From: Mycobacterium cookii
GTDB taxonomy: Bacteria > Actinomycetota > Actinomycetes > Mycobacteriales > Mycobacteriaceae
Assembly: GCF_010727945.1 (NCBI RefSeq)
Contig: NZ_AP022569.1
Location: 248,001 to 312,000 of the forward strand
Direction of reading: 5' to 3'
Length of the DNA: 64,000 nt
Every line of letters starts with the position of its first letter. Positions within the stretch are counted from its first letter, which is position 1. The notes beneath the pieces were generated by a model. That model was not told the DNA's origin. It saw only the letters and a list, made by a program, of their open reading frames with translations, and searched no databases. Both the position numbers and the translations under genes were made by a program. Shown here piece after piece: positions 27,889-38,761 of this stretch.

Positions 27889-29193
27889 CTACGCCAAGGC
27901 GAAGTAGCGCAGCCACAGATATCCCAGAGACAGCACGAACGACATCGCCGTCACGACCGCCCCGCGTTTGGTGAAGTCCCAGAACGAGACGGGGTGGCCG
28001 GTGCGTTTCGCGATCCCCACCGCGACAACATTGGCGCTCGCGCCGATGGCGGTGAGATTGCCGCCCAGGACGGTGCCCAGCAGCAACGCCCACCACAGCA
28101 CACCATTGCTGTCGTGGCCGGGGATGGTGGATGCGAACTGGCCGACGATCGGTGTCATCGCCGCGGCGTAGGGAACGTTGTTGATGAAGCTGCCCACGGT
28201 GAACGAGACGGTCAGAATCAGAATCGTCGCCCGCCATGCGTCGCCGCCGGCGATGTGGCTGGCATGGTTGGCCAAGTTGCTGATGACGCCGGTCTTCACC
28301 AGAGCACCGACCATGATGAACAGCCCAGCGAAGAACAGCAGCGTTTCCCACTCGACGCTGGACAGGTAGAACTCGCGCTCCATGCCGGAGACCACGATCA
28401 GAATGCCGGCGCCGGCCATCGCAATCAGCGACGGCTCCATGTGAATCACCTGATGCAGGACGAACGCGGCGAACACCAAGCCGAGCACAGCGACGCATTG
28501 CAGCAGCAACTTACGGTCGCGGATCGCTTCTTTTTCATCCAGCGCCATCACATCGGCGATGCGTTCGGGATCGGCGACGAAGAAGCCCGGGTACAACCGC
28601 GGCAGGATCGCCACCAAACCGACCAGGACGAGCAACACGGCGGGGGCCATATTCGCCGAGAACTCGATGAAGCTCAGGTGCGCGCCGGTGCCGATGATGA
28701 TGCTGGTCGGGTCGCCGACCAGGGTCGCCGCGCCGGCGATATTGGCGGTGAGAGCCTCGATGACCAGGAAGGGTGCCGGGTTCATCGCGAGCCGGTCGCA
28801 CACCAGCAGGGTGACCGGCGCGATCAACAACACCGTGGTGACGTTGTCGAGGACCGCCGTTCCCAGTGCGGTGACAACCATCAGCAGGATCAAGATCCGC
28901 AGCGGGGAACCCTTGGCGCGTTTGGCCGACCAGATCGCCACGTATTCGAACGCGCCGGTCTGCTTGACCACGCTGACGATGATCATCATGCCGAGGAGCA
29001 GGAACAGAACGTCCCAGTTGATCCCGGTGTCGCGGGCGTAGAAGACCTCGTCGGAATTGATCGGCGGCAGGAAGAACATCAGCGTCGCGCCGGCCAGCGC
29101 GATCAGCGTCTTGTTGAACCGCTCGGTGGCGATCAGTAGATAGGCCACCACAAACACCGTTGAGGCGAAAATCGCGTGAACGAGGCCACTCAT
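27889..29193 (-). CDS. NhaD/ArsB-type ion transporter, copy 3
   Basis: A 434-residue permease of the same family but clearly more distant from copies 1 and 2. [16 protein letters not shown] replaces [12 protein letters not shown], and [16 protein letters not shown] replaces the second motif, so substrate preference may differ. The helix pattern is complete. A CBS C-terminal fragment lies directly upstream, suggesting that this unit too once began with a CBS gene. Confidence 0.88.
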   Translation of the reverse strand: MSGLVHAIFASTVFVVAYLLIATERFNKTLIALAGATLMFFLPPINSDEVFYARDTGINWDVLFLLLGMMIIVSVVKQTGAFEYVAIWSAKRAKGSPLRILILLMVVTALGTAVLDNVTTVLLIAPVTLLVCDRLAMNPAPFLVIEALTANIAGAATLVGDPTSIIIGTGAHLSFIEFSANMAPAVLLVLVGLVAILPRLYPGFFVADPERIADVMALDEKEAIRDRKLLLQCVAVLGLVFAAFVLHQVIHMEPSLIAMAGAGILIVVSGMEREFYLSSVEWETLLFFAGLFIMVGALVKTGVISNLANHASHIAGGDAWRATILILTVSFTVGSFINNVPYAAAMTPIVGQFASTIPGHDSNGVLWWALLLGTVLGGNLTAIGASANVVAVGIAKRTGHPVSFWDFTKRGAVVTAMSFVLSLGYLWLRYFALA

Positions 29194-29224
29194 CGGCTGC
29201 CCCGCCGTCGAATACGCCCCTTGC

Positions 29225-29356
29225 TCAGCATGGGCGGCGAAGGGGCGCTGGAGATTTGGGAGCCGCGTCGACGAGGCGCGACGCCACGATCACGCCGCCC
29301 AAATCGACTTCCGCCTGCTCGGTGCGGTCGCGTCGACCGTCCAAATCATCGTGCAC
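29225..29356 (-). pseudogene. CBS-domain C-terminal remnant upstream of permease 3
   Basis: The reverse-strand frame contains [16 protein letters not shown], matching the CBS C-terminal helix [15 protein letters not shown], and reads on to a stop at 29225. Nothing upstream of that block resembles a CBS domain, and the ORF is open only for 43 codons. This appears to be the tail of a lost CBS gene; the rest of the 350-bp gap to dxs shows no gene. Confidence 0.6.
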
Positions 29357-29543
29357 TCCTGAATCGCCCTAGACGACAAGAAGACCCGGACAGCACGACA
29401 TGACGCCGACCAGGCTTCCCGGCTCACCGCGGCATACGTTAACAGGCTTGCCTGTGCTTCCGCTGAGCGGTGTCGGTCTGCCTGTTAGGGAGCATCGCCG
29501 CAGCTCTAGGCATTGCGCCGACGGCCGTGCGTAGAATGTCGGA

Positions 29544-31475
29544 ATGCTAGAACAGGTCCGTGGGCCCGCCGATCTGCAGCACCTTTCGCAACCGGATTTG
29601 CGGGATCTGGCCGACGAGATTCGCGATTTTCTGATTCACAAGGTCGCCGCGACCGGCGGCCACTTGGGGCCCAATCTTGGGGTCGTCGAGCTGACCCTGG
29701 CGTTGCACCGGGTGTTCGATTCGCCGCACGATCCGATCATCTTCGACACCGGGCATCAGTCCTACGTGCACAAGATGCTGACCGGCCGGGCCGCGGACTT
29801 CGAAACCCTGCGCAAAAAGGGTGGCCTGTCCGGTTATCCGTCGCGCGCCGAGAGTGAGCACGACTGGGTCGAGTCCAGCCACGCCAGCGCGGCGTTGTCG
29901 TATGCCGACGGGTTGGCCAAGGCTTTCGAGCTGACCGGACACCGCAACCGGCATGTGGTGGCCGTGGTCGGCGACGGCGCGCTCACCGGCGGGATGTGCT
30001 GGGAGGCGTTGAACAACATCGCGGCAGCCCGCAGGCCGGTGGTGGTCGTCGTCAACGACAACGGCCGCAGCTACGCGCCGACGTTCGGCGGCCTGGCCAA
30101 CCACCTCGGGATGCTGCGTCTGCAGCCGGGCTACGAGCATCTGCTCAAACGCGGCCGCAAGGCGGTGCGCGGGATGCCGCTGCTCGGCGATGTGGCCTAC
30201 CAGTTCATGCACAGCATCAAAGCCGGTGTGAAGGACGCACTTTCGCCGCAGCTGCTGTTCACCGATCTCGGGCTCAAATACGTCGGGCCGGTCGATGGCC
30301 ATGACGAACAGGCCGTCGAGGCCGCGCTGCGCCGTGCCCGCGGATTCGGCGGTCCGGTCATCGTGCACGTCGTCACCCAAAAGGGCCGCGGCTATGGGCC
30401 GGCCGAAGATGACGAGGCCGACCAGATGCACGCCTGTGGGGTGATCGACCCGGCAACCGGGCTGGCCACCAAAATCCCGGGGCCGAGTTGGACCGCGACG
30501 TTCACCGAGTCGCTGATCGAGTATGCGGCCAAGCGCCGCGACGTCGTCGCGATCACGGCGGCCATGCCCGGGCCCACCGGGTTGACGGCGTTCGGAGAGC
30601 GCTTCCCGGATCGGATGTTCGACGTCGGTATCGCCGAGCAGCACGCGGTGACCTCGGCGGCCGGATTGGCTATCGGCGGGATGCATCCGGTGGTGGCGAT
30701 CTATTCGACGTTCCTGAACCGGGCCTTCGACCAGATCATGATGGACGTCGCGCTGCACAAGCTGCCGGTGACCATGGTGCTGGACCGGGCCGGCGTCACC
30801 GGGCCGGATGGCGCCAGCCACAACGGCATGTGGGACATGTCGATACTGGGCATCGTTCCCGGGATGCGAGTGGCGGCGCCTCGCGACGGCGCCCGCCTGC
30901 ACGAGGAGCTCGGTGAGGCGCTCGATATCAGTGACGGTCCCACCGCCATCCGTTTCCCGAAAGGCGATGTCGGCGAAGAAATCTCGGCGCTGCGGCGGCA
31001 CGCCGGCGTCGATGTGCTCGCGGTTCCGGCCGACGGGCTGGGTGCCGACGTGCTGCTGGTGGCGGTCGGAGCTTTTGCGTCGATGGCGCTCAAGGTCGCT
31101 GAGCGGCTGCACAACCAGGGCATCGGGGTGACGGCGATCGACCCGCGGTGGGTGCTGCCGGTGCCGGAGGCGGTCGTCGAGTTGGCGGTGACGCACAAAG
31201 TTGTCGTCACGCTCGAAGACAACGGCGTGGCGGGCGGCGTCGGTTCTGCGGTGTCAGCTGCGTTGCGCCGCAACGAGATCGACGTGCCTTGTCGCGATGT
31301 CGGGTTGCCGCAGCGATTCTTCGATCACGCGTCGCGCGGTGAGGTGCTCGCCGACGCCGGCCTGACCGATCAGGACGTCGCCCGCCGCATCACCGGGTGG
31401 GTGGCTGCGCTGTCCGGAGACGTCGGCACGGCCGATGCCGAAGGGGAGTCCGAGATCACCGAGCATCTGGACTGA
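29544..31475 (+). CDS. dxs: 1-deoxy-D-xylulose-5-phosphate synthase
   Basis: A 643-residue thiamine-diphosphate enzyme for the first step of the MEP isoprenoid pathway (pyruvate + glyceraldehyde-3-phosphate). The phosphate/TPP motif [16 protein letters not shown] is near residue 150, the catalytic Glu lies in [14 protein letters not shown] near 370, and the C-terminal transketolase domain is complete. Its last 20 bp overlap the convergent exonuclease gene. The ~350-bp upstream region is its likely promoter. Confidence 0.97.
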   Translation: MLEQVRGPADLQHLSQPDLRDLADEIRDFLIHKVAATGGHLGPNLGVVELTLALHRVFDSPHDPIIFDTGHQSYVHKMLTGRAADFETLRKKGGLSGYPSRAESEHDWVESSHASAALSYADGLAKAFELTGHRNRHVVAVVGDGALTGGMCWEALNNIAAARRPVVVVVNDNGRSYAPTFGGLANHLGMLRLQPGYEHLLKRGRKAVRGMPLLGDVAYQFMHSIKAGVKDALSPQLLFTDLGLKYVGPVDGHDEQAVEAALRRARGFGGPVIVHVVTQKGRGYGPAEDDEADQMHACGVIDPATGLATKIPGPSWTATFTESLIEYAAKRRDVVAITAAMPGPTGLTAFGERFPDRMFDVGIAEQHAVTSAAGLAIGGMHPVVAIYSTFLNRAFDQIMMDVALHKLPVTMVLDRAGVTGPDGASHNGMWDMSILGIVPGMRVAAPRDGARLHEELGEALDISDGPTAIRFPKGDVGEEISALRRHAGVDVLAVPADGLGADVLLVAVGAFASMALKVAERLHNQGIGVTAIDPRWVLPVPEAVVELAVTHKVVVTLEDNGVAGGVGSAVSAALRRNEIDVPCRDVGLPQRFFDHASRGEVLADAGLTDQDVARRITGWVAALSGDVGTADAEGESEITEHLD

Positions 31476-32739
31476 CGTCGTCCGGCGTCGACCGCAACGC
31501 GGTGGCCAGCGCCGGGACCACGAGCTCGCGTTGCCACAGCCGGGCCTGTCCGGTCGTCAGGAAATCGTCGATCGCCTTCGCATCGTCGCCGGTGGGCTCC
31601 CAGTCCCAGCACAGCCGTCGCACCAGTTCCGGCGTCACCAGATTCTCGGTGGGCACTGAGACCCGCGCCGAGACTTCGCGCAGTGCGGCCCGTGCCGCGT
31701 CGAGACGCGCGGCGGCCTCGGGTCTGCGCTTGGCCCACCGAGCCGGCGCCGGTGGACCGTTAGGCGGTTCGGATTCCTCTGCGGAGTCCGGATTTTCGCG
31801 CGCTGCCTGTAACGCGGCCAACCAGGTGGAGGCGCTGCGGCGCTGCCTGCGGCCGCCGAAGATCGGCAACGCGACCAGGTCGTCGAGGGTCTCCGGGTCG
31901 GCGGTCGCGGCCTCGATGATCGCCGAGTCCGGCAGGATGCGCCCCGGTGCGATGTCACGGCGTTGGGCGATTTCGTCGCGCACGGTCCACAATTCGCGGA
32001 CGGCTGCCAGACCGCGCTGATGGCGAACTTTGTGAATGCCGGACGTGCGACGCCAGCGGTCGCGACGGGTCGACGGCGGCGCCACGCCGACGGATGTCCG
32101 AAGGTAGTCGAATTCTTCTGCGGCCCAGGAGGTTTTACCCTGCTCCGCCAGCACAGCTGCGATCGCCTCGCGCAGGTCGATGAGCGCTTCGACGTCGAGC
32201 GCTGCGTAGTTGAGCCAGGCCGCGGGCAGCGGACGCTTGGACCAGTCGGCGGCGCCATGACCCTTGGCCAAGCCCAAGCCGAGCAGTCGCTGCACCATCG
32301 CGGCGAGGTTGACCCGGTCGAAGCCGGCAAGTCGGCCGGCCAACTCGGTGTCGTAGAGGGCAGGCGGACGCATCCCGACCTCGGCCAGACACGGCAGGTC
32401 CTGATCGGCGGCGTGCAGAATCCACTCGTCCGTCGACAGCACGTCGGCGACAGGAGCCAGCACCGTCATCGACTCGCCGCCGTGGCTGACCGGGTCGATG
32501 AGCACGGAACCGGCGCCGGCGCGCCGAATCTGGATCAGGTACGCGCGATTGGAGTACCGAAAACCCGAAGCACGTTCGGCGTCCACGGCGAACGGGCCGT
32601 GGCCGCCGGCCAGCAGTGCGGCCGCCGCCTTGATCTCGCTGGTCGACACGGACAACTCGGGCACGCCGTCGGCGGGGTGGAGCAGCGGTGTGACGTCCGG
32701 TTCGGCGCTGTCGGATGTATCGGTGGTCGGATCTGTCAT
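31456..32739 (-). CDS. RNase D-like 3'-5' exonuclease with HRDC domain (Rv2681-like)
   Basis: A 427-residue protein with a DEDDy exonuclease domain: [19 protein letters not shown] (Asp, Glu), [12 protein letters not shown] (Asp) and [14 protein letters not shown] (Tyr...Asp). An HRDC helical domain follows at ~225-310, then a further C-terminal helical segment. It probably trims structured RNA 3' ends. Its stop and the next start are 1 bp apart (DUF3000 upstream), so the two are likely coupled. Confidence 0.9.
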   Translation of the reverse strand: MTDPTTDTSDSAEPDVTPLLHPADGVPELSVSTSEIKAAAALLAGGHGPFAVDAERASGFRYSNRAYLIQIRRAGAGSVLIDPVSHGGESMTVLAPVADVLSTDEWILHAADQDLPCLAEVGMRPPALYDTELAGRLAGFDRVNLAAMVQRLLGLGLAKGHGAADWSKRPLPAAWLNYAALDVEALIDLREAIAAVLAEQGKTSWAAEEFDYLRTSVGVAPPSTRRDRWRRTSGIHKVRHQRGLAAVRELWTVRDEIAQRRDIAPGRILPDSAIIEAATADPETLDDLVALPIFGGRRQRRSASTWLAALQAARENPDSAEESEPPNGPPAPARWAKRRPEAAARLDAARAALREVSARVSVPTENLVTPELVRRLCWDWEPTGDDAKAIDDFLTTGQARLWQRELVVPALATALRSTPDDVSPDAR

Positions 32740-32740
32740 G

Positions 32741-33325
32741 TCAGACGCGGGACCGCGTGCCCAGGTCGGTTACCCCGACCGGTGGCAGGCCCGCGGCATG
32801 CTCAAGCACCTCGCAAAACGCTTCGACGTGAGTGCCGATGTCCGTGGTGAGCGCCGTCCACGACGCGCGCAGCTCCAGCTGGTGGGCGCGCGGCGGCCCG
32901 GAGATGTCCCCGTAGCGCACGGAGGTGGTGGCTGTGACTGTGCCGCCCAGCGCGGTGACCTGCTCGGCGCGCGCGTCGAGCGCCTCGACCAGCCAGCTCC
33001 ACGCCACCTCGGGCAACAGCGGGTCGACGGCTTCGCTGGAGTCCAGGTCGGCCTGGATATAGGCCACCAGCCGCATGGTGCCGTCCCACGCGTCGGCGCC
33101 ATCCGGGTCGTAGAGCAGGATCAGCCGGCCGAACGCGTCGCCGTCAGAGCGCTCCGGGACGATGTCCAGCTCGGGACGTTTGACCTCGGCGCCGAGCGCG
33201 TAGCTGTACGGCGCGAGACGCTGCGGAGGGCGGATCGGACCCAACTCGATTTCGGATCGGACGGTGGCCCCGCTCATCGCCGCTACTGCGTCGCGGAACG
33301 GGACCGGTTCGGCTGTCGTCGTCAT
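32741..33325 (-). CDS. DUF3000 protein (Rv2680-like)
   Basis: A 194-residue actinobacterial protein of unknown function. Conserved blocks are ELGPIRPPQRLAPYSYALGA, FGRLILLYDPDGADAWDG and YGDISGPPRAHQLELRASWT. The start ATG 33325 and its GGAGGAG ribosome-binding site are supplied by an inserted 53-bp MIRU. It is directly followed by the RNase D-like gene. Confidence 0.87.
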   Translation of the reverse strand: MTTTAEPVPFRDAVAAMSGATVRSEIELGPIRPPQRLAPYSYALGAEVKRPELDIVPERSDGDAFGRLILLYDPDGADAWDGTMRLVAYIQADLDSSEAVDPLLPEVAWSWLVEALDARAEQVTALGGTVTATTSVRYGDISGPPRAHQLELRASWTALTTDIGTHVEAFCEVLEHAAGLPPVGVTDLGTRSRV

Positions 33326-33378
33326 CAGCGCCGCTCCTCCTCGGCCCGCCCCCGCTCTCGATGGATGGCGCGCGTCAA
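33326..33378 (-). repeat. 53-bp MIRU upstream of the DUF3000 gene
   Basis: TTGACG at 33378-33373 is repeated as ATGACG at the start codon (33325-33320), exactly 53 bp apart: a DTGA duplication. The body is a diverged MIRU ending GAGGAGGAGCGGCGCTG, which places a strong Shine-Dalgarno 8 nt before the ATG. Confidence 0.8.
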
Positions 33379-33515
33379 GATCACGGGCGCCGTCGCTGTT
33401 GGTCGCTCCGCACGGCATCGTTGCTGGCGGGTCACAACGTCTGACGCTAGACCCATCCGCGGACACGCGGTCACAGGCGCGCCGTTTTGCCGGCGGCGCC
33501 ATGCGCCGGGGCTGG

Positions 33516-34346
33516 CTAGTCGGGGGTGAAACGGGCTTGCCGCTTCTCCCGGTGGGCGGCCAGGCCTTCCCGTACGTCGGGCCCGCCGAAGCTCAGAAAC
33601 TCCAGGCCAAGTGAGGTTTCGAAGGCCGGGGCGAACATCCGGTACCAATGGTTGAGGCTGTGTTTGGTGAAGCGGATCGCCGATTGCGCGCCCTGCGCGA
33701 GTTCTTGCGCGATGCCCGTCGCGGTTTCGAGGACCTCGTCGTCGTCGACGCACAGTGACACCAACACCAACCCGATGCGTTCGGCTTCCGCGCCCGACAG
33801 CGGCGCGCAGGTGAGTAGGTAGTACTTGGCCTTGGCCATCCCGACCAACAGCGGCCAGCAGATGGCGGCGTGATCGCCCGCGGCGACGCCGAGCTTGGTG
33901 TGACCGTCGATGATCTTCGCGTTGCGCCCGGCGACCGACACGTCGGCCAGCAGCGCCACCACCAGTCCCGCGCCGACGGCCGCGCCATGGATTGCCGAGA
34001 TCACCGGTTTGTCCAGGTTGACCATGTTCAGCACCAGGTCGCGCGCTTCGCGCATGATCCGCATCCGGTCGTCGAACTCGCCCATGGTCTCGTCGATCAG
34101 GTCGAAGCTGCCGCCCGACGAGAATGCCTTGCCCTCGCCGCGGACCAGCACTGCGCGCACCTCGGGGTCGCGACCGATGGCAGGCCAGATGTCTGCGAGG
34201 TCGCGGTGCATCTGCGGGCCCACCGAATTGAGCCCGAGCGCGTCGAGGACGACGTGCAGCACGCCTTCTTGACCATGTTTGTCGGCGCGTTCGACCCGCA
34301 GGCTCGGGAAGTCGTCGTAGCTGACTGCTGGGTAGCGCACGGGCAT
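33516..34346 (-). CDS. echA15: Enoyl-CoA hydratase/isomerase family protein EchA15
   Basis: A 276-residue crotonase-fold enzyme. The oxyanion hole is formed by [11 protein letters not shown] and [19 protein letters not shown]. Only part of the usual pair of catalytic Glu is evident, so the reaction (hydration, isomerisation or other) is uncertain. AGGAG precedes ATG 34346. 190 bp separate it from the DUF3000 gene, 53 of them a MIRU. Confidence 0.88.
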   Translation of the reverse strand: MPVRYPAVSYDDFPSLRVERADKHGQEGVLHVVLDALGLNSVGPQMHRDLADIWPAIGRDPEVRAVLVRGEGKAFSSGGSFDLIDETMGEFDDRMRIMREARDLVLNMVNLDKPVISAIHGAAVGAGLVVALLADVSVAGRNAKIIDGHTKLGVAAGDHAAICWPLLVGMAKAKYYLLTCAPLSGAEAERIGLVLVSLCVDDDEVLETATGIAQELAQGAQSAIRFTKHSLNHWYRMFAPAFETSLGLEFLSFGGPDVREGLAAHREKRQARFTPD

Positions 34347-34535
34347 GCCGGCTCCTGAAATCGGGCTCACGGACGTGTCGACGACGAGGTTACGCACGGG
34401 TGGGTGCACTCCTGTCCGCACCCGGGCTCACGGCGAGGCAAAAGGTGTTGTTCAGCATCCGTTCACGGGAGCGTGGACATGTTTGCTCCTGCGCGTTGAT
34501 CTGGGGGCGTTCACTTGCGTCGCGAGGAGGTTGCA

Positions 34536-34814
34536 ATGGGGCAGTCCACCACATTTTTTCGCCGCGGCAGCGTTGCTGTGCTCGGTGCCGCCGTGTTCGC
34601 CGGCGTCGTTGCCTTCGGTCCCGCGCCGCTGGGACGGGCTATCACGTTCGCTCGCGACGCGACCTGGCTGATGCAGCGAGATCCAGAGCCTGACATGCCA
34701 CTGCCGGACGAGAACGCAGTCGATGACCCGGCGTTCAACGGACCGTTGCAGTTTTACCCGCCGGGCTCCCATCGTCACCGTCACCACTCGTCGGTGCAGC
34801 CGGGGCGCTCTTAG
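34536..34814 (+). CDS. Small exported protein of unknown function
   Basis: A 92-residue product. A basic N-terminus and hydrophobic core ([20 protein letters not shown]) indicate a signal peptide or anchor, and the mature part is acidic then ends in His/Arg (GSHRHRHH), possibly metal-binding. AGGAGG lies 6 nt before ATG 34536. It sits between echA15 and hemE in the same direction as the haem genes. I do not recognise it. Confidence 0.6.
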   Translation: MGQSTTFFRRGSVAVLGAAVFAGVVAFGPAPLGRAITFARDATWLMQRDPEPDMPLPDENAVDDPAFNGPLQFYPPGSHRHRHHSSVQPGRS

Positions 34815-34858
34815 ACCAGCAGTTCAGGGTTCATTGCGGCGTGGCAGCATTGAACCCG

Positions 34859-35908
34859 ATGAGTGACCATCGCGCGCTTCCCGAATCGCCGTACCTGGCC
34901 GCGGCCGCGGGCCGCAAACCGAGCCGGGTGCCGGTGTGGTTCATGCGGCAAGCCGGCCGTTCGTTGCCGGAATACCGGGCGCTGCGCGCGCAGAACAGCA
35001 TGATGGCGGCCTGCTTCGACGCCGAACTGATCACCGAGATCACGTTGCAGCCGATCCGGCGACACGATGTCGACGCGGCAATCCTGTTCTCCGACATCGT
35101 GGTCCCGCTGCGTGGCGCCGGTATCGACGTGGACATCGTGCCCGACGTCGGCCCGGTCATCGCCGCGCCGGTGCGCACCGCCGCCGACGTCGACGCCGTG
35201 AAACCGCTGGAACCGCAAGGTGTGCAACCGGTGTCGGATGCTGTCTCGCTACTGGTGGCGGCGTTGGGCCAGGTTCCGCTGATCGGGTTCGCCGGCGCGC
35301 CGTTCACCCTGGCGTCCTACTTGGTCGAGGGCGGCCCGAGCCGCAATCACACGAGGACGAAAGCGATGATGCTGTCCGAACCATCATGCTGGCACGCGCT
35401 GATGGAAAAGCTGACCGATCTCACCATCTCGTTTCTTCGGGTTCAGCTCGATGCCGGCGTGGACGCGATTCAGGTGTTCGACTCATGGGCCGGCGTGCTG
35501 TCACTGGCGAACTACCGTCGCTACGTACTGCCGCACAGCGCACGGGTGTTCGCCACTCTCGCCGACCGTGGTGTTGCGATGACGCACTTCGGCGTCGGCA
35601 CCGCCGAACTGCTGGGCGCCATGTCCAGCGCCGGGGCGACGGTGGTCGGAGTCGATTGGCGGACTTCACTTGTCGACGCGGCCGCCCGGGTCGAGGCGGG
35701 CAAGGCGTTGCAGGGCAACCTTGATCCGGCGGTGCTGATGGCGGGCTGGCCGGCGGTCGAAGAGGCGGCGCGGGGAGTGGTCGACGACGGCCGGCGCGCG
35801 GTCGACGCCGGCGCAGCCGGACACATCTTCAACCTCGGCCACGGGGTGCTGCCGGAAACCGATCCCGGCATCCTCACCGACCTGGTGTCTTTGGTGCATT
35901 CCCTATGA
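34859..35908 (+). CDS. hemE: Uroporphyrinogen decarboxylase
   Basis: A 349-residue enzyme converting uroporphyrinogen III to coproporphyrinogen III. The active-site motif [17 protein letters not shown] is at residue 24 and [17 protein letters not shown] near 135; the invariant Asp is in [13 protein letters not shown] six codons upstream is possible. It overlaps the following oxidase gene by 4 bp (ATGA), forming a haem operon. Confidence 0.96.
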   Translation: MSDHRALPESPYLAAAAGRKPSRVPVWFMRQAGRSLPEYRALRAQNSMMAACFDAELITEITLQPIRRHDVDAAILFSDIVVPLRGAGIDVDIVPDVGPVIAAPVRTAADVDAVKPLEPQGVQPVSDAVSLLVAALGQVPLIGFAGAPFTLASYLVEGGPSRNHTRTKAMMLSEPSCWHALMEKLTDLTISFLRVQLDAGVDAIQVFDSWAGVLSLANYRRYVLPHSARVFATLADRGVAMTHFGVGTAELLGAMSSAGATVVGVDWRTSLVDAAARVEAGKALQGNLDPAVLMAGWPAVEEAARGVVDDGRRAVDAGAAGHIFNLGHGVLPETDPGILTDLVSLVHSL

Positions 35909-37275
35909 CGTCCAGTGCGCGATCGTATTGTGTTGTCGGCGGCGGTATTTCGGGTCTGGTCGCGGCCTACCGGTTGCGGCTGGCCGCCGGTGACGAGGCG
36001 AGCATCACGCTGTTCGAACCCGGCGACCGACTCGGCGGTGTGCTGCGTACCGAGTTGATCGGCGGCGTTCCCACCGACGTCGGCGCCGAGGCGTTCGTGG
36101 TACGCCGCCCCGAGATGCCGGCGCTGCTGGACGAATTGGGCCTTGCCAATTGGCAAGTCGGCACCACCGGAGCCCGCCCGCTGATCTACAGCCAGGACCG
36201 GCTGCACCCGCTACCGACGGCCACGCTGAACGGCATCCCGTCGTCCGCGGAATCGATGGCCGGTCTGGTGAATGACGCCACGCTGGCCCAAATCGCGTCG
36301 GAGCCGACTCGCCCGTTCCACTGGGAGCCCGGCAGTGATCCGGCCGTGGCCGACGTGGTCGGGGACCGCTTCGGTGAGCAGGTGGTGGCCCGCTCGGTCG
36401 ACCCGATGCTCGGCGGCGTCTATGCCGGATCGGCCGCGACCATCGGGCTGCGTTCGGCCACCCCCACCCTGACCACGGTGCTGGACGGCGGGGCCGCCAA
36501 CCTGACCGATGCGGTCCGCGCGGCGCTGCTGAGCGTCACAGCTGGCCCGGTATTCGGCGCGGTGAGCGGCGGCTACACCGTGCTGGTCGACGAACTGGTC
36601 CGTCGCGCCCGGCCAACATGGGTGCAGTCGGCGGTGCAGACCATCGAACCGGCCGGGCCGGGGTGGACGCTGCGCGACGGCACCGGTGGCGTGTGGCGCG
36701 CCGACGCGGTGGTGCTGGCCGTGCCCGCCACCCGCCTCGTCGGCCTCGTCGAGGGCATCGCTCCGCGAACCGCAGCCGCTGCCGGTCGCATCGTCAGCGC
36801 GTCCTCGGTCGTCGTGGCGATGGCGTTGCCCCGCGGTCTCGACTTCCCGCAGAACTCGGGCGTGTTGGTGGCGAGCGGAGAATCGTTGCACACCAAGGCG
36901 ATCACGCTGTCGTCACGAAAGTGGGGACGGGGTGATGTGGAGTTGTTGCGGCTGTCATTCGGGCGACTCGGCGACGACGTCGCCGCCCGCGTCTCCGACG
37001 ACGAGTTGCTGGCGTGGTCGATCGAAGACCTGGCGACCGTGTTCGGGTTGACCGTCGAGCCGGTGGATGTTCGCGTGCAGCGTTGGCCGGACGCGATGCC
37101 GCAGTACGGGCCCGGCCACCGTGAGCTGGTCGCCGAACTGCGCGCCGGTCTGCCGTCGACCCTGACGGTGGCGGGCAGCTATCTCGACGGGATCGGGGTG
37201 CCGGCGTGCATCGGCGCCGCCGGGCGTGCGGCTGCCGCCGCCGTCCGGGCTGTCGAAACCTCCGTGGCACGATAG
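35905..37275 (+). CDS. hemY: Coproporphyrinogen/protoporphyrinogen oxidase, FAD-dependent
   Basis: A 456-residue flavoprotein with the N-terminal dinucleotide motif [16 protein letters not shown], substrate domain, and C-terminal FAD motif [20 protein letters not shown]. Its operon with coproheme decarboxylase indicates the coproporphyrin-dependent route, so coproporphyrinogen III is the likely substrate (CgoX) despite the historic hemY/hemG name. Confidence 0.93.
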   Translation: MTSSARSYCVVGGGISGLVAAYRLRLAAGDEASITLFEPGDRLGGVLRTELIGGVPTDVGAEAFVVRRPEMPALLDELGLANWQVGTTGARPLIYSQDRLHPLPTATLNGIPSSAESMAGLVNDATLAQIASEPTRPFHWEPGSDPAVADVVGDRFGEQVVARSVDPMLGGVYAGSAATIGLRSATPTLTTVLDGGAANLTDAVRAALLSVTAGPVFGAVSGGYTVLVDELVRRARPTWVQSAVQTIEPAGPGWTLRDGTGGVWRADAVVLAVPATRLVGLVEGIAPRTAAAAGRIVSASSVVVAMALPRGLDFPQNSGVLVASGESLHTKAITLSSRKWGRGDVELLRLSFGRLGDDVAARVSDDELLAWSIEDLATVFGLTVEPVDVRVQRWPDAMPQYGPGHRELVAELRAGLPSTLTVAGSYLDGIGVPACIGAAGRAAAAAVRAVETSVAR

Positions 37276-37280
37276 GTCTC

Positions 37281-37976
37281 ATGGCCCGCCTCGACTACGA
37301 CGCCCTGAATGCCACCGTTCGGTATCTGATGTTCTCGGTGTTCTCGGTCCGCCCCGGCGTGCTCGGAGACGATCGGGGCGCGGTGATCGACGAGACCGCG
37401 ACCTTTTTCAAGCAGCGCGAAGAACACGGGGTGGTGGTTCGCGGGCTCTACGACGTCGCGGGTCTGCGGGCCGACGCCGATTTCATGATCTGGACGCACG
37501 CCGAGCGCATCGAAGCGTTACAGCACACCTACGAGGACTTCCGTCGGACCACCGCGCTGGGTCGGGCGTCGACACCGGTCTGGAGCAGCGTCGCGCTGCA
37601 CCGGCCCGCGGAGTTCAACAAGAGTCACATCCCGGCCTTCCTGGCCGGCGAGGAGCCGGGCGCTTACATCTGCGTCTACCCGTTCGTGCGGTCCTACGAG
37701 TGGTACCTGCTGCCCGACGAGGAGCGCCGCCGGATGCTCGCCGAACACGGCATGGCCGCCCGCGAATACAAGGACGTCCGGGCGAATACGGTGCCGGCGT
37801 TCGCGCTCGGTGACTACGAATGGCTGCTGGCGTTCGAGGCTCCGGAGTTGCATCGCATCGTCGACCTGATGCGGGAGTTGCGGGCGACCGATGCGCGCAG
37901 GCACACCCGCGAGGAGACGCCGTTTTTCACCGGGCCACGAGTTGCGGTGGAGCAGTTGGTCAATTCGCTGCCCTGA
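37281..37976 (+). CDS. chdC: Coproheme decarboxylase (ChdC/HemQ)
   Basis: A 231-residue chlorite-dismutase-fold enzyme that turns Fe-coproporphyrin into haem b with H2O2. The [13 protein letters not shown] motif holds the conserved Arg/Tyr-Trp region of the actinobacterial type. The proximal-His region lies further on in the C-terminal half. It starts 5 bp after the oxidase stop; a ferrochelatase is not in the window. Confidence 0.93.
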   Translation: MARLDYDALNATVRYLMFSVFSVRPGVLGDDRGAVIDETATFFKQREEHGVVVRGLYDVAGLRADADFMIWTHAERIEALQHTYEDFRRTTALGRASTPVWSSVALHRPAEFNKSHIPAFLAGEEPGAYICVYPFVRSYEWYLLPDEERRRMLAEHGMAAREYKDVRANTVPAFALGDYEWLLAFEAPELHRIVDLMRELRATDARRHTREETPFFTGPRVAVEQLVNSLP

Positions 37977-37997
37977 CGCAGCAGAGGAGGGGACCTC

Positions 37998-38750
37998 ATG
38001 ACGACTCAGTTCGATCCGACCGATCCCGCCCGCTTCGAGGAGATGTACCGCGACGAGCGGGTCTCCCACGGCCTTCCGGCCGCCACACCGTGGGACATCG
38101 GCGGCCCGCAGCCCGTCGTGCAGCAGCTGGTTGCGCTCGGCGCGGTCAAAGGTGAGGTCCTCGATCCCGGCACCGGACCGGGTCACCACGCCATCTACTA
38201 CGCGTCGAAAGGCTACTCGGCCACCGGGATCGACGGTTCGGAAACCGCGCTGGAGCGGGCACGGGAGAACGCGCGCAAAGCCGGGGTGTCGGTGAACTTC
38301 CAGCTCGCCGACGCGATGAAGCTCGACGGTCTGGACAACCACTTCGACACCGTCGTGGACTGCGCCTTCTACCACACCTTTTCGACCGAACCCGAGTTGC
38401 AGCGGTCCTATGCCCGAGCTTTGCACCGCGCTACCAAACCGGGCGCCCGACTGTACATGTTCGAATTCGGCGTCGGCAACGTCAACGGCTTCCAGATGCC
38501 ACGGTCGTTGTCCGAGAACGATTTTCGCGACGTGTTTCCCGACGCAGGCTGGCAGATCACCTATCTGGGGCCGACCACGTATCAGGTCAACATGAGCTCA
38601 GAGAACTTCGACCGGATGCTCGAGCGGGCGCCTGAAATGGCGGAACAGATGAAGCCGATGATCGAACGGTTCCGCACCATGGAACCGTGGCTGACCAACG
38701 GCCGGGCGCACGCGCCGTTCTGGGAAGTCCATGCCACCCGTGTCGACTGA
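37998..38750 (+). CDS. Class I SAM-dependent methyltransferase (Rv2675c-like)
   Basis: A 250-residue enzyme with a Rossmann core: motif I VLDPGTGPGHHAIYYA, acidic loop GIDGSE and motif II-like FDTVVDCAFYHTF. The thiopurine/tellurite-methyltransferase-like N-terminus (PWDIGGPQPVV) suggests a small molecule substrate. AGGAGGGG lies 9 nt before ATG 37998. It follows the haem genes and may be co-transcribed. Confidence 0.88.
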   Translation: MTTQFDPTDPARFEEMYRDERVSHGLPAATPWDIGGPQPVVQQLVALGAVKGEVLDPGTGPGHHAIYYASKGYSATGIDGSETALERARENARKAGVSVNFQLADAMKLDGLDNHFDTVVDCAFYHTFSTEPELQRSYARALHRATKPGARLYMFEFGVGNVNGFQMPRSLSENDFRDVFPDAGWQITYLGPTTYQVNMSSENFDRMLERAPEMAEQMKPMIERFRTMEPWLTNGRAHAPFWEVHATRVD

Positions 38751-38761
38751 TTTCGCGCCGC

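Noticed and set aside
29442..29455. Inverted repeat ACAGGC-TT-GCCTGT upstream of dxs as a terminator or operator
   Set aside because: Only 6-bp arms and no T-run; such short symmetry occurs by chance.
29547..31196. A 549-codon open frame on the strand opposite dxs
   Set aside because: GC-rich codon bias opens the mirror frame; its translation is His/Gln/Arg-rich without any domain, while the forward frame is a complete Dxs.
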